DNA of 64,000 nt from Dactylonectria macrodidyma (taxonomy: Eukaryota > Ascomycota > Sordariomycetes > Hypocreales > Nectriaceae): contig JAGMUV010000006.1 in assembly GCA_020744425.1 (NCBI GenBank), positions 1,984,001 to 2,048,000 of the forward strand, in the 5' to 3' direction. A program made the position numbers and the translations under genes. Of the stretch, positions 49,041 through 60,080 are shown piece after piece. A model generated the notes under the pieces. It had not been told where the DNA came from and did not search any database. It saw only the letters and a program-made list of their open reading frames with translations. Numbering within the stretch: position 1 is the first letter of the stretch; each line of letters opens with the position of its first letter.

Positions 49041-49726
49041 ATGCCCCCTACCAAGAAGAAGCCGACCAAGGCTCAGACCATCTTCCTTGGTCGCCAGACA
49101 CCCATCAGCCGTGAGGAGATTGATACGTAGGTCGCTGCCACTATTCAGAGGTTACCTTTTATGGCTGACTTTTCTCAAGCCTCCGCAGGAGCATTGAGGC
49201 TGATGCCGATGATGACGATCAGCAAGTAGTCTCCGATCTTCTCTACGACTCCGACAACAAGAGCGAGGCGCCTGACTCGCCTCCCCTCGAGGAGAGAGCT
49301 GAGATCGTCCCTACCACTAAGCGCGCCCGGTCTTCGCCTTCCCCTGACAAGACGGATTCCGCCACCGCAGAGAAACCCTCCAAACGCCAGCGCCGTGCAA
49401 AAAATGTCGACGAAGCTGCACCCAGGCGTTCTACCCGCCTCGGCACTGTTTCTGTCGCCCCCAAAGAAGAGCCTGTGCCTGCCAAGCCGGAGAAGAGGGG
49501 TCGTGGTCGCCCACGCCGGGAGCCCGAAAATCGCGGGACTGAGGAGGAGTGGGAGATTGAGAAGATTGTCGACGCGCAGATCGATGCCATAACCCAGGAA
49601 CACTTCTACCACGTCAAGTGGAAGGGCTTCCCCAGCTCTGCCAACACGTGGGAACCCAAGAAGAACCTGACGGGTTGCAGCAGGGCGATCCAAGCATTTG
49701 AGAAGGGGTTGAATGGTTCACAGTGA
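49041..49726 (+). CDS. Small chromodomain protein with AT-hook
   Basis: Two exons, 49041-49126 and 49189-49726, give 207 aa. The N-terminus is basic then acidic. A nuclear-signal-like KRQRR patch and an AT-hook (KRGRGRPRR, about 130-138) precede a C-terminal chromodomain (about 148-202): EEWEIEKIVDAQID, HFYHVKWKGF, SANTWEPKKNL, ending AIQAFEKGL. Cage-type aromatics are visible at the first strand (Trp where HP1 has Tyr), at VKW and at KGF, so methyl-lysine binding is plausible. There is no chromoshadow domain, so it is not a standard HP1. Histone mark and partners unknown. It converges on the next gene with only 125 bases between stops. Confidence 0.9.
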
Positions 49727-49851
49727 AATTCCAGACGGGGAGAAAATATACGATAGTAGTGAACATTGGTATCTTACCTAGGTAGACGCCACAGGGCTTT
49801 GGTGTTTGTACAGTTGGGATCTTGATGCGGTATCTCCTGAGAACCAATTCG

Positions 49852-50392
49852 TTACACAACGTTCTGAATCAACGTTAAAAATCCAACTCCTGCGCCAGCA
49901 AGCGGGAGCAAACTTCTTCCCAAGTTCAAGACCCCCCATCTCCCAACCAGTTTTCTCACCTCGTGCTCACCGAGAGCACTAACCCCCCTCGCTGCGCCAT
50001 GAAGCAAATCGTTTGTCCCCACCATGAACGCCAATGTGTACGGTACAATCGACACTGTTAGCACTCCTCCTGCCACGAAACCCAGCCAGTTTCCCCCACG
50101 CCTTCGAGTGTCATAGGCGGCGTATAGGAACGCCCCTGCTGTAGTGACGGCAACCTTGGGCATGAGAGCGACACCACGAGCGAAAATCTCGGCCCAAATG
50201 GTAGCCGGGGACGAGGCAACCAGTGCTGCGGGAACACCAGCGAGGGACATGCTAGCAATCACGCCTATTTATTTTATGTGAGTGTGCGAGATTTTGGTGT
50301 ATGAGTCCTGGCTCACCTGAAGACCAGGCCGAGCTAACAACGCCAGTGGCGACGGCCAGGAGAGAGGGGGTAGGTAACGGCATAGTCAACAT
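49852..50392 (-). CDS. DUF1772 (anthrone-oxygenase-like) membrane protein
   Basis: Two exons, 50392-50317 and 50264-49852 (GTGAGC donor, ATAG acceptor), give 162 aa. The protein is hydrophobic with about four helices: an N-terminal one (LLAVATGVVSSAWSS across the junction), VAVTTAGAFLYAAY, LGFVAGGVLTVSIVPYTLAFM and LLPLAGAGVGFLTLI. The central polar motif PYTLAFMVGTNDLLHG resembles the conserved P-x-T ... N block of DUF1772. Some relatives act as anthrone oxygenases in polyketide pathways, but no polyketide synthase is nearby, so that role is not implied. Confidence 0.85.
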
Positions 50393-50709
50393 TTTTGGTA
50401 GTTGAGATGAGTCAACAGACTTCTTAACACGTTCAAGTAAGATTTGAATATCTTAGAAGCTTTCAGGATATATGAACCATATTTACATATTGAAATGGGA
50501 TTGCTTCGTCTGTATATACTCAGCGAAAGCGGGGCGGGCCGGCCTTGGAGGCTTGTCCGAATTCCGGACTTTCAAGATGATCGAAAAGTCCGGAACGAAT
50601 GCATGACTTCATATCAAGCTTTCCCTACTTGCGTCTACTAGTCGATTTTCTGTAGACTAGAAGTATAATATTCTATCTATTCCTGTGCCCACGTGGGCTT
50701 TTCGCTTTC
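50393..50709. other. Short intergenic stretch
   Basis: 317 bases, A/T-rich. It is likely the DUF1772 promoter plus the end of the GNAT gene; nothing else seen. Confidence 0.6.
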
Positions 50710-51396
50710 TCACTGCTTCGCCTTCCCCGATCTGGAATCCTTGGCGATGAAGCCATACAGGGTCGCGATCTTGGATGTGTCCCGGAGATCCTCCTCCTGC
50801 CATGCGGTGGCGAGCTCGAAGCCGGCCTTTCTCAAAACGCCATGGCTCGCCGCGTTCTCGTCCAGCGCGACGGCTGTGATGAATTCGTCTTTGATCTCGC
50901 CGTCACCCCGGACCGTCTTCTTGTCCACCTTCAGCTCGACCTCCTCTCGCGGCAACGCCCACCAGGCCTCGACGAAGGCCTTCAGGAACTCGGTCGCGTA
51001 GCCTTTGCCCCAGGCCTCTTTACGCAGCATGTACCCCAACACTGGCCAGCCCAGCTCGCCCTTCCATGTTCCGTTGCCGCCGATGCCGATTATTTCGCCG
51101 GTCGATGCAAGGCAGATGGCCCAGTTGTAATGATCAACATCCAAGGGGGGGATGTGGCGAACGATGCTGGGCTTGGTCTCGTCCAAGTCTTTGTCTGGTC
51201 GACCCTGCATGCTCCAAATCATGACCTCGGGCTGCGCTCTCAGTGCATGGAGCCCATTGAGATCATCCTCGCTGTCGTTAAACGGTCGCAAAAGGAGGCG
51301 CTCCGTTTTGATCACCTGCCGCTGCTCATTTGGAGGAAAGGGAAATATGGGCAGTGTGGTCCTCACTGTGGCCCATTCGATTGGTGATGGCTCCAT
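50710..51396 (-). CDS. GNAT-family acetyltransferase (RimJ/RimL-like)
   Basis: One exon, 228 aa from MEPSPIEWATVRTT; in-frame codons up to 51561 read as leader. Family marks: TERLLLRPFNDSEDDLNGLHALR at the start, WAICLASTGEIIGIGG (beta strand pair), GYMLRKEAWGKGYATEFLKAF (acetyl-CoA loop, WGKGYA) and a final NAASHGVLRKAGFELA helix. RimJ/RimL-like enzymes acetylate protein N-termini or small amines; the substrate is unknown. Tandem with the DUF1772 gene and divergent from the Zn2Cys6 regulator. Confidence 0.9.
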   Translation of the reverse strand: MEPSPIEWATVRTTLPIFPFPPNEQRQVIKTERLLLRPFNDSEDDLNGLHALRAQPEVMIWSMQGRPDKDLDETKPSIVRHIPPLDVDHYNWAICLASTGEIIGIGGNGTWKGELGWPVLGYMLRKEAWGKGYATEFLKAFVEAWWALPREEVELKVDKKTVRGDGEIKDEFITAVALDENAASHGVLRKAGFELATAWQEEDLRDTSKIATLYGFIAKDSRSGKAKQ

Positions 51397-52183
51397 TTTG
51401 GGATGAAAGGTAAAGCGAGAGCTCGACGGCAAAAGAGTGTGCAATGTGCAAGTGATAAGAAGCAAATACCAGCACAAGGGAGTAGAAAAAGTTTTTGACA
51501 ATTTGCTGAAGAATATGGCTTCTTTTACGGCGTCTCCCAACCGACCCGAACACACCACCATGACTCACGGCCGAGACGTCAAGCTACAAAAGTTCACGCC
51601 AACCACTAACCAATTACTACACGACCTGCCACTTCGAGGTATCAGCTGCTTGATTCCTAACATGAGCGAAATGCTCAATGCAGCCGGCTTCGGACACGGA
51701 TATATGAGATCTATTAGGAATTATATGAAAGAACTGACGCATGGCAAATCTCGAGGTATGATTATTACTGCATTCTCAGGCCAAAAGTTTCCGTACACTC
51801 CGACATTCCATTTGCATCCTAAATTAGCAAATACGCACGTTGAAGAAAATCGTATTTAGGTACGTTCCAAATCTCATAAATTATGGACAATCCTTTAGCT
51901 AAAGTACTATATGAGAATTATTCTTTAGACCATGTTTATGCTGCTTCTAGTGTCAGATGAATTGGCGAGTCCCAAAAATGATTATCACCTGGTGACTCAA
52001 AATGTGCGGGTGGAACCGGCATTTCACACCACCTATCATACCTTCCTTAGGTGCACTTCCTCAACACCATCAAAATGGGGAAGCGGCCGTGCCGGGTATG
52101 ACGAAACGAAACGCGCACGGCCTTGATATCAGCAATCTTGCACTCTTTGTTCAACCAGGTCCACCAACCACTTTCTCACCCGT
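51397..52183. promoter_or_regulatory. Divergent intergenic region between GNAT and Zn2Cys6 genes
   Basis: A 140-codon plus-strand ORF at 51437-51859 overlaps the GNAT leader and shows no domain, so I reject it as a gene. 51860-51960 is A/T-rich. The region probably contains both promoters. Confidence 0.5.
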
Positions 52184-54370
52184 ATGCGAGCCGCAATGAG
52201 CGCACAAGGAGTCAGGAAACGGGCCAAGGTCCTCAGCTGCTCAAGCTGTCGTAACCGAAAAATCAAGTGCGACAAGGTGCAGCCGGTCTGCACCCAGTGC
52301 TCGCGCTTCAGCTTCGAATGCGAGTATCCATCTAGGAAACCAACCCGTCGCGCGCCACGGCCACGTCAAACCGAGCTGCTGGACCGTATCAGCCGCCTCG
52401 AGAGTATCGTAGGCAAGGCCGACCCGGCGAGGCTACAGCAGCTAGACGAAGAGCTCAAGGGCGCCCACGGAGGAGACGCTCCGGCACCCACGAACAGCAA
52501 CAGCAACACCAAAGATCTAGAGATCACACAGGATACTCAGCGCGTCGACAAGTACTTAAGTAATGAGTTCTGGGAGCAGTTATCCAGGCAGATAGGAGGA
52601 ATCAGACAAATCCTTGATCAACCGTCTGACAACGACGATGGTGACGATGACGACGACGATGACGAAGGCACCAGCCCAGAGTCCGTTGAAGCCGTAAGCG
52701 CTTCCATGTCCACGGCCAGCTCAGTCTTTCTGTCCGGGAATCCCAACTACCCCGCTAGAGTGTCGTTACAACACCCTCCGGCTGAGATGAGAGCCCGTCT
52801 CTGGGCAATCTACATCCGCAATTGCGACCCCCTCATTAAGATCCTGCATCGCCCCACCATCGCAAAGATACTACAGACATATATGGAATCTCCTTCACCC
52901 CGGCCCTTCGGCCCGCCGACCAATGCCGTCATCTTCGCCATTTACTTTTGCGCAGCCACCTGCCTGACTCCCGAGGACTGTATGGCAAAGCTGGGCGAGA
53001 GCCGAGATGTCTTGAGCATGAGATATCGCATCCAGACCGAACGGGCTCTCGCCGAGGCCGACTATCTCAACAGCAATGCGCTAGAAACGCTCCAGGCTCT
53101 AGCCCTCTACACGGTATGTTTGCTCTTTGCTGGAATCGTTTCTCGCATCTTACTAATATGTTTTGTATAGACAATGCTCCGTTATCATTCACACGACCGC
53201 TCCGCTTGGGTTGTCTCTGCTCTCCTTGTCCGTATCGCCCAGGGGCAAGGGATCTTCCGCGACGGTGATGGCCGGCGTTTCACTCCATTTGTGGCAGAGA
53301 TGCGCCGCCGCCTGTGGTATTTCATCATCGTTCTCGACGTGCGGGGGTCTGAAGACCGGGGGACTGATGCCATAACAGCCAGCATCAACTACACCACTAT
53401 CATGCCTACCGCGATCGACGACGATGACTTCGGTCCCGAAAGTACAGGTCCTCTCGTCTCCAAATCAACCCCCGCCGATAATGTCGTGCTCATGTGTACA
53501 GCCATGTGCTCCAGCATCTTCGGCCTCATGACCCACTCATCCCCCCGCCGCACAAACGAATTGTCTATATACTCCGAGGACGATCTGCTCGGCCACATCC
53601 GGCAGCTCGAGGACAATTTTATTCACACAGCCGTACCAACGCACCTCCCCTCAGTATTCGCTTCACAGATTGCTCGGATCGTCATCCTCAAACTATGGCT
53701 CAACGTCCAATACCCCTTCACCACCAGCATAGCCCCCATCCGCCGCGTCTCCCGCGAGACAATGTTGCGCACCTCGCTATCCCTCATGGATTTGCGTACC
53801 CGCATGACCGAGAAGGAGTGGGGTGAAAGATTCGGGTGGTGGGCGGACACCTACGTTCAATGGCACCCGCTCGCCGTTGCCTTGGCTGAGCTGTGTGTAC
53901 AAACTGAGGGCGAGCTGGTAGACAGAGCCTGGGAGGTGGTAGAACGAAACTTTCCCTCATCAAGGGACAACATCGCCGATACTGCGAAAGGATCACTATG
54001 GCGACCAATCAAGAAGCTACTCAAGAAGGCGAGGGCAGCGAGGGCCGAAGCGCTCTTGAAAAAGTTGGATCTGAATGCCTCCGCTTCGATACCTCCTCCT
54101 CCAACGGCGGAGTTTCTTCCGATGTCATTACTCGACCCCAACCAAGCAACGGGTCTCGGAGACTCTACGGGCATCTCGACACAACCCTACGACACCACAG
54201 CGATGGATCCATCAATCCTGTTCGAGTATCCACCAGAATTACTGACGATGAACTTGGGGCCTGGGATTGGACAAGAGGGTGCTTTGGATTGGACATTATG
54301 GAGCGAGTTCTTGAACGACACAAGGCTGGATTATTCTCCAGAAGGTAGCGGTGTAGCTGATTCAACCTGA
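52184..54370 (+). CDS. Zn2Cys6 transcription factor with fungal-specific TF domain
   Basis: Two exons, 52184-53113 and 53171-54370 (GTATGT donor, ATAG acceptor), give 709 aa. The zinc cluster has Cys19, 22, 29, 36, 39 and 46 (spacing 2-6-6-2-6) in CSSCRNRKIKCD...CTQCSRFSFEC. It is followed by a basic linker (RKPTRRAPRPR) and a short coiled-coil-like LLDRISRLESIV dimerisation segment. An acidic Asp run (about 148-160) comes from GAC/GAT repeats. The middle region is the fungal-specific TF domain (YIRNCDPLIKILHRPT, ALETLQALALYT, MLRYHSHDRSAWVVSALLVRIAQGQG, EMRRRLWYFIIVLD). Start is at 52184 or the Met five codons later (52196). Neighbours suggest, but do not prove, control of the GNAT/DUF1772 genes. 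Confidence 0.92.
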
Positions 54371-54562
54371 GTTCACGATTAGGGGCATGCCCAAGACACC
54401 ATTTTAAGTTAGAAACCCAATCAATTGCATCACCCCTCATCAGCATGCTCAGAATTTTGGTTCATTCGTTGCTCGTTTTATCGAGCAAATGCAGTTGATA
54501 TTTCCATGATCCGTAGTAACACCCGCAAAGCCTGCCCAACCGTCCTCGAAATCGAAAACATC

Positions 54563-55549
54563 TTAAGCGAAAGTGGAAGGTCGCTTAGCGCTGAACAACT
54601 TCTTGGTGTTCTCCTTGGCGATACGGTGGGGAAGAGGGAAGCTCAGGTTCTTGGTGATGAGCTGGCGGATGTAGGGTCGCTTGACGTCCTCGGTCTTCTC
54701 GATCTCAGCAACGCGGAGGACCTATATTCGGGTTAGTTCCTGGGGCTTGCGAATGTTCAGAGGCGTATACGCACGTGGATGGACCTGAAGCGAGCACGGT
54801 GGCGGGCGGCCATGTCGGAGTAGAGGGACTCGACGGCTTCGACTCGGGACAGCTCACGGTACTCCTTGTACATGTTGTGCGTGCCCGAGCGGGAGTCGTA
54901 TCGGAGCCAGATACCGAAGTTCTTGACCTTCTGGGGGTGCTTCTCGTGGACCTGATACCCAAGTCAGTTAGCTGGTTCGCTGGCTTTCGGAATTTTTGTT
55001 ACGCACAGCCTTGACGCTGACGATCTCACCAGTGGCCTTCTTGACCTTTCGGAGACCACGCAAGAAGTACCAGTAACGAGACTTGGCGACCGTCTCGTTG
55101 GGAGCGAAGATGGTCATGCGGTACATGGCGGGGGTAGGGTTGGCCTCGGTGGGCAGATGGCGGCCAATGACCTCATATTCCTGAAGACGACCTAAAGGCA
55201 GACGGTCAGTATGTTTTTCGGTAGTTGTGTGTGCTCCCGCGCCGCGCAGCCGTGGTAGTTGGAGAACGATATCGGCACTGTCGTCGGATGTGGAATTTGT
55301 CGAAATTTCCAAGTCGTCGTCAAAATTCGGTGTTGGATTTCCAGAGCCCCGGCCATTGTGTTCTCAAAAAAAATGACAGGACTAAAGGTTCCCGCAGCCA
55401 GCCGGGTCACGAAGACCTTTCCTCATCCTAGGTGTGTGTCCCTGTGTGGAAATGCGCAAGGTGCTCGTCGAAAGTGTCGTCTATCGTTTCCACCACGGCA
55501 GGCGGCGTCGCTGAGTCGATTGAAGGAAAAGAAGAGATCGCTTACCCAT
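54563..55549 (-). CDS. RPL20: 60S ribosomal protein eL20 (L18a)
   Basis: Structural protein of the large ribosomal subunit. Coding exons: 55549-55546 (only ATGG), 55191-55007, 54951-54775 and 54721-54563, giving 174 aa, the usual family length. Recognisable text: [81 protein letters not shown] and [13 protein letters not shown]. The first coding intron (55545-55192, 354 nt) is long, as is common in ribosomal-protein genes and often regulatory. Upstream, 55601-55550 looks like a second, leader intron (GTAAGT donor, CTAAC branch, CACAG acceptor). If both are removed, the start codon lies in a 4-nt exon. Stops of this gene and the Zn2Cys6 gene converge 192 bases apart. Confidence 0.95.
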
Positions 55550-56047
55550 CTGTGCAGATTGTTAGTGATTTGCTTGCGTGTGAAGGCGGTTGGTGACTTA
55601 CGATGACGATGGTCAAGTGTCTACCAACTATCGCGAATGTTTGAAGATGGCCGAAGTTGCAGGAGTCGCACCGATTTTTTTTTGTGCGGAGGTGTGGGAG
55701 GGCTTAGAGACGTAGCTGTTGCAGGGCTTTGGCCCCAACAGCGATTGGTCAGTTGGGGTCCACTTTGGCATTGCATCACGTGCATGGTCACGATGTCGGA
55801 TGCCAAAGATGTCAAAGGCCCCGCCCAATCAGCAACGACAACAAGATCATCCTCACGCTGGGCATGAAGGAAGGCAAACCACTCAAGAAGTCAGACAAAC
55901 AAGTTTCTTTGCATCAATAATAATTACCACCGAGTATTGAAAGAATCTAGTTCTGAAATATCCCATCAAGCAGCTGCCACTTTCGCAGACCTTTCCTTGA
56001 TCATCTACCGCCATCCGGTTGTTGTGGCTCAGTACCTACTCGAAGCA
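55550..56047. promoter_or_regulatory. Head-to-head promoter region, eL20 and Csn12 genes
   Basis: About 500 bases between the two start codons. It holds the predicted eL20 leader intron (55550-55601) and leader exon (from 55602 on the minus strand). The frame into Csn12 is open from 55937, but I start that protein at 56048. It probably serves as a shared or bidirectional promoter. Confidence 0.6.
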
Positions 56048-57877
56048 ATGAACCAACTTTTTGATGACTTTGCGCAGGCGCACGCCAGGCAAAATGGCTA
56101 TCAACTCGCTCAAACACTCTCGCCTGTGGCTCCTCAAGATAACCCTAACCGACTGAGAGCTATCTGGCAGGGCACGAACTTTCACAGTGTCAAGGGCGAC
56201 ATCAAACATTTCATCAAAACCAACACCTCACACCACAAGAAACTGGACAATAGTGAGACGACTGGTTGGGTTGAGGTATACATGGCATATTGGAATGCTA
56301 TTGGGGAGATCTTGGCGGGAGAGAGCGGCAAGGTATGATGTCTTGTCTTTCGTCTGAGAATCTCGTCGCTGATGTGTGTCGCAGTCTTCATGGACCAAAG
56401 TCTATGAAGCCTGGAAGGAGTTGACCTCGATGCTCATCCGCGGCTACAACTCATACGGCTTCGCCGCCTGGACTATCCCTTCTCTATACATGGTGGGAAA
56501 GTACCTGCGATTATTCGCCATCAAATCCGACGAAGAGCGCAACCGCATGGCCAACGACCCTACGGCGGGAGCTTCTCTAATGCAAGATGATTTTGATTCC
56601 GAAACGGCCAAGCAAGGCCAGCTGAGAGACTGCGAGCAACATCTAAAGCGCATCTTTACCCTCTGTCTAAATGACAGGTAACATCATGCAAGCTATCCAC
56701 GGATGAGACACCATAGCTGACAGTCGACTTAGAGCACCACTAGAGGAGTCAAGGAAATGGGGCATTTATTTCATCATCAACCTACTCTTCAAGACCTATT
56801 TCAAATTGAACTCGGCATCACTATCAAGAACGATTCTCAAGACACTTGCGGTATACAAGGACAAGGGAGACATGCCGGCACTCGAAATGTTTCCCAGATC
56901 CCAGCGAGTGACCTTCAAGTACTACGAAGGTGTCCTATTCTTCCTGGAAGAAAACTATGTTGAGGTACACGACCATTCGCTGCACATGAATTGATGCCGC
57001 TAACACCAAGCGCAGGCCGAAGCTCATCTAAACGAGGCATGGCAACTATGCCACAAAAGTGCGATCCCACAGATCGAGTATGCCTCCTACCATCCACGTG
57101 CGGTGCATGTCTGACCTTGATAGGCGTATCCTCACTTATCTCATCCCCTGCCGCCTTCTCACCAGTCATGTCCTCCCCACCAAAGCCTTACTAGCCAACT
57201 ACCCTCGCTTACAGGAGCTGTTCCTCCCCTTGGCCACATGCATAAAGAGTGGTAACCTTCGTGCATTCGACCTTGCCTTGCAGAAGGGCGAGGATGAATT
57301 CGTTAAGCGCCGCATCTACCTAACGCTCGAGCGGGGCCGAGATATCGCCTTGCGCAACCTGCTGCGTAAGGTCTTCCTTGCTGGCGGATTCGATGAGCCG
57401 AAGGAGGAGGGCGGCGCACCCGTGCGTCGTACCCGTGTGCCTGTTGCAGAGTTCCGAGCGGCCATCAGCATGGGAAGCGGCGGTGATATGACCGATCCGG
57501 ACGAGGTTGAATGCTTATTGGCCAACATGATCTACAAGGTGAGTTGTTCATTCACATTCGTACTCCCAGGCGCTGGTTGCATTTAGATGTCAGCCAAATG
57601 ACTAGCCTTTCTGCTCTCTAAACGGTCAGAAATCCAAATGTCTGGTCGATGTGGCAGTCATTTGGCTATATACTCGTCACCTGGTTGCTGCCTCCTATGA
57701 ATGCTGCCTAGGGCATTCCCGATGATTTTATCCCCACACCCATCCCCCTCAGCCTTACAAAGACCTGAATCACTAACCAGGGTGGCTCACAAGGATCTCA
57801 TGAAAGGTTATATCGCCCGAGAGCGAGGTATCGTCGTCCTATCCAAAAAGGGCGCCTTCCCAGGGACAGGCTTGTGA
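56048..57877 (+). CDS. CSN12: Csn12/PCID2-like PCI-domain protein
   Basis: Six exons, 56048-56332, 56385-56677, 56733-56964, 57016-57077, 57124-57538 and 57794-57877, give 456 aa. All junctions hold frame. The C-terminal half is a PCI domain. Helical repeats run through [56 protein letters not shown] and ALLANYP. The winged-helix part runs to [31 protein letters not shown]. Csn12 associates with the COP9 signalosome, and relatives (Thp1/PCID2) act in mRNA export; which role applies here is unclear. The last intron is 255 nt, longer than the rest. I use acceptor CACAAG at 57793 because the CTAACCAG site at 57780 shifts frame. An in-frame upstream Met at 55937 is less likely. Confidence 0.9.
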
Positions 57878-59146
57878 GCTGGACACACGTTGGTTCGGCC
57901 AAGGCACGATAATATGCGAGGCGTGACGGTGATTGGCATCCCGTTCAGGCTCGCCATTGCTGCAGTGCGTAGCAGCATGCGGTTTTGAGTAACGATGACG
58001 CTTATCTCAACAAATCAGACGGAGGCAAACTAAACCTTGTGTTTGCTTTTGAGGTTCTGTCTCCGCCGCTGACCCGAAAATGATTCCCCTCTTTGCATTC
58101 GGCGAGTTTTTGCGACATATTCACGCCCAAGCACACGACCGTGCATCACTTAGCCCGTCACTCTCAGCCCGCTATCCATCCCTGCATCGCCGAGGTCGAT
58201 ATCTCTTTTTATTCCAGCCAAAGGTTCCTAGCAGGATTCCCCGTGCGAGGCAACAAATTCGTATGCCTTTTCATGTCAGTTCCAGCTGCCACTATCCCCC
58301 GCATTTAACGTTAATGGGTTGCATGGATTGCATCTCGCAAGCTTCCACGCCCCCCAACTTGCACCCCCTAGATCATATGACTCACTTGCCGTTTTCCTCC
58401 GGGGGGGGCATCCGACAGAAGCAAGTTTGTTTCACGATGAATCAGTGGGTCTTTGACATTTCGAGCGGCCTGGCGGACCGCATGGTGGTGTGAGTGGGCT
58501 TGCCTTTTTCACACGTTGCAAGTGCCCAGTTCACGATTGAGAGCAAGGTGAGGGGTATCAAATCAGAATGAGAACCAGCCATTCGTGTGTTTACGCGGTC
58601 TAAAAAAAAGCACTTCAATATGACACCGTGAATAGTGATACAATTTCCGCCCGTGCGTTGTGTCAGTCTTGGTATCCTGTCCGATAGAACCAAATATTGC
58701 CAGCGAAATCCACCGTTGTTTCTGGGATATTCTCTTCCCCCGTGAAACAGAAACCTGTGCTCCAAAAGAAAAAGAAAAGGGGTAAAAAAAAGTCTCCAAT
58801 AGGCCAACCAAGAAGTGTAATCGTACATGGGAAACCATGAAAAGCAGAAAAATGACAGACCCAAAAACAAGCATCAAGCAAACCAATAACCCACCCCTGT
58901 GAAGAAAAGCACATTCTTTACCGTAACGCCGTTCTCTTTATGTTATGGGTGGTTGTCGCCCAGGTCAGTTCTCAAGTCCCAAGCCTTAAGGGTATGAGCG
59001 ATAGGGGCGTTCATGTCATTAATGTAAGACGCCGTGTTCGTCAGCGTGCGTGATAGGATGTATTAAGAAAAGTGGCGGTTAGAGCGAGGCGTGCTCCTGC
59101 AAATAGGTTAGCATACGTAACAAGATAGTGTCGGTGTGGAAGAAAC
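57878..59146. other. Intergenic between convergent genes
   Basis: Short ORFs on both strands (for example 58080-58493 and 58442-58870) overlap each other and lack features. A/T-rich runs at 58590-58800 suit transcript ends. Confidence 0.55.
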
Positions 59147-60080
59147 TCACTGTGCAGTGGAAATGTCGTCGACATGGTTGCAAAGAGCAACGAAAAGGTC
59201 AAAGAACAGCTGGGTGCCGCCGTTGAACATCTCGAGTTGCATGGTGCCGCTGCGCTTGAAGGTGCTTCGAGAGCGGATGATGAGAGCGAGATAGTGTGCT
59301 CGCAACTTGGAATCGGAGTCGGGGGTGTTGTTGTAAGCGTATCTAGCCGAGGCCAGAATAGTGCTACACTGGATTCCAGATTCTGCTTCAGTTAGAAGAT
59401 GTCGAGAGCCAGGTTTGGGGAATGAACTCACGAAGACCTTGCTTCCGGAGTGAAAGCTTCTTCAGCTCCTCAAGCCCATACTTCTCTGCGGCACAGTAGA
59501 TGACAGTGTCCTTCAGGAGATCGCCATCTACGCCGCGGTGGTAAACGGTGCTCTCAACGGCGGCCCGGTCGTCCTCGCTGGTGGGCTCTAGCTCCCACGA
59601 GTTGCGGCGCTTGTTGTGCACCAGACGAGGATAGTAGTCGCCCTTGTATAGATACTCGAGGACAGAGCTGAAAATCTCGGGTTCCTCGTCGGGGAGAGCG
59701 ATACGCTTGGTGGCGGCATCCATGTATCCGTTTCGGAGTGCATGGGTAAAGAAGGGACTGGCGCAGAGGACGTCCTCGTGGGCGGCAAACAGGCGTTGTT
59801 CGGCACCGACAACAAGGGTGACGATAGCAGATGTCAAGTTGCTTTTGGGAAGAAGTGTGAGTTGATGAAGTAGAAACGACAATAGAAGAGCGTTAACTTA
59901 CTTGCCCATGACGGTGTCATCGCTGGCAGTGGCAGTTGAAGCCGTGGTTGGTCTCCGACGGGATTCATGTCGTCGCTTTGAGACGCCACTGTCTTTACTG
60001 AAGGACGAACTAGACTTGCTGGCTCTGTGGCTCTTGGAAAAGCTCTTGGTCGAGGACTCGTGTCGTCGGGAGGAAAACAT
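59147..60080 (-). CDS. BTB/POZ-domain protein
   Basis: Exons 60080-59902, 59841-59432 and 59382-59147 give 274 aa. The first 60 residues are a Ser/Arg/Lys-rich, probably disordered tail (MFSSRRHESSTKSFSKSHRA). Then comes a BTB fold: IVTLVVGAEQRLFAAHEDVLCASPFFTHALRNGYMD, LPDEEPEIFSSVLEYLYKGDYYP and, after a charged insert, DTVIYCAAEKYGLEELKKLSL. BTB proteins dimerise and often recruit Cul3 or act in transcription; no kelch or zinc-finger part is present. The end is ambiguous: CACAGTGAGT at 59145-59154 gives CAG-TGA stop directly, or is a donor joining to an acceptor at 59097 and a tail ending near 59063. I report the simpler form. Confidence 0.88.

Noticed and set aside
51437..51859. 140-codon ORF between GNAT and Zn2Cys6 genes
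   Set aside because: Overlaps the GNAT leader on the other strand, has no recognisable features and no splice partner.
58442..58870. Hydrophobic 142-codon minus-strand ORF
   Set aside because: Derived from A/T-rich DNA between convergent genes; three overlapping frames look alike, typical of noncoding sequence.
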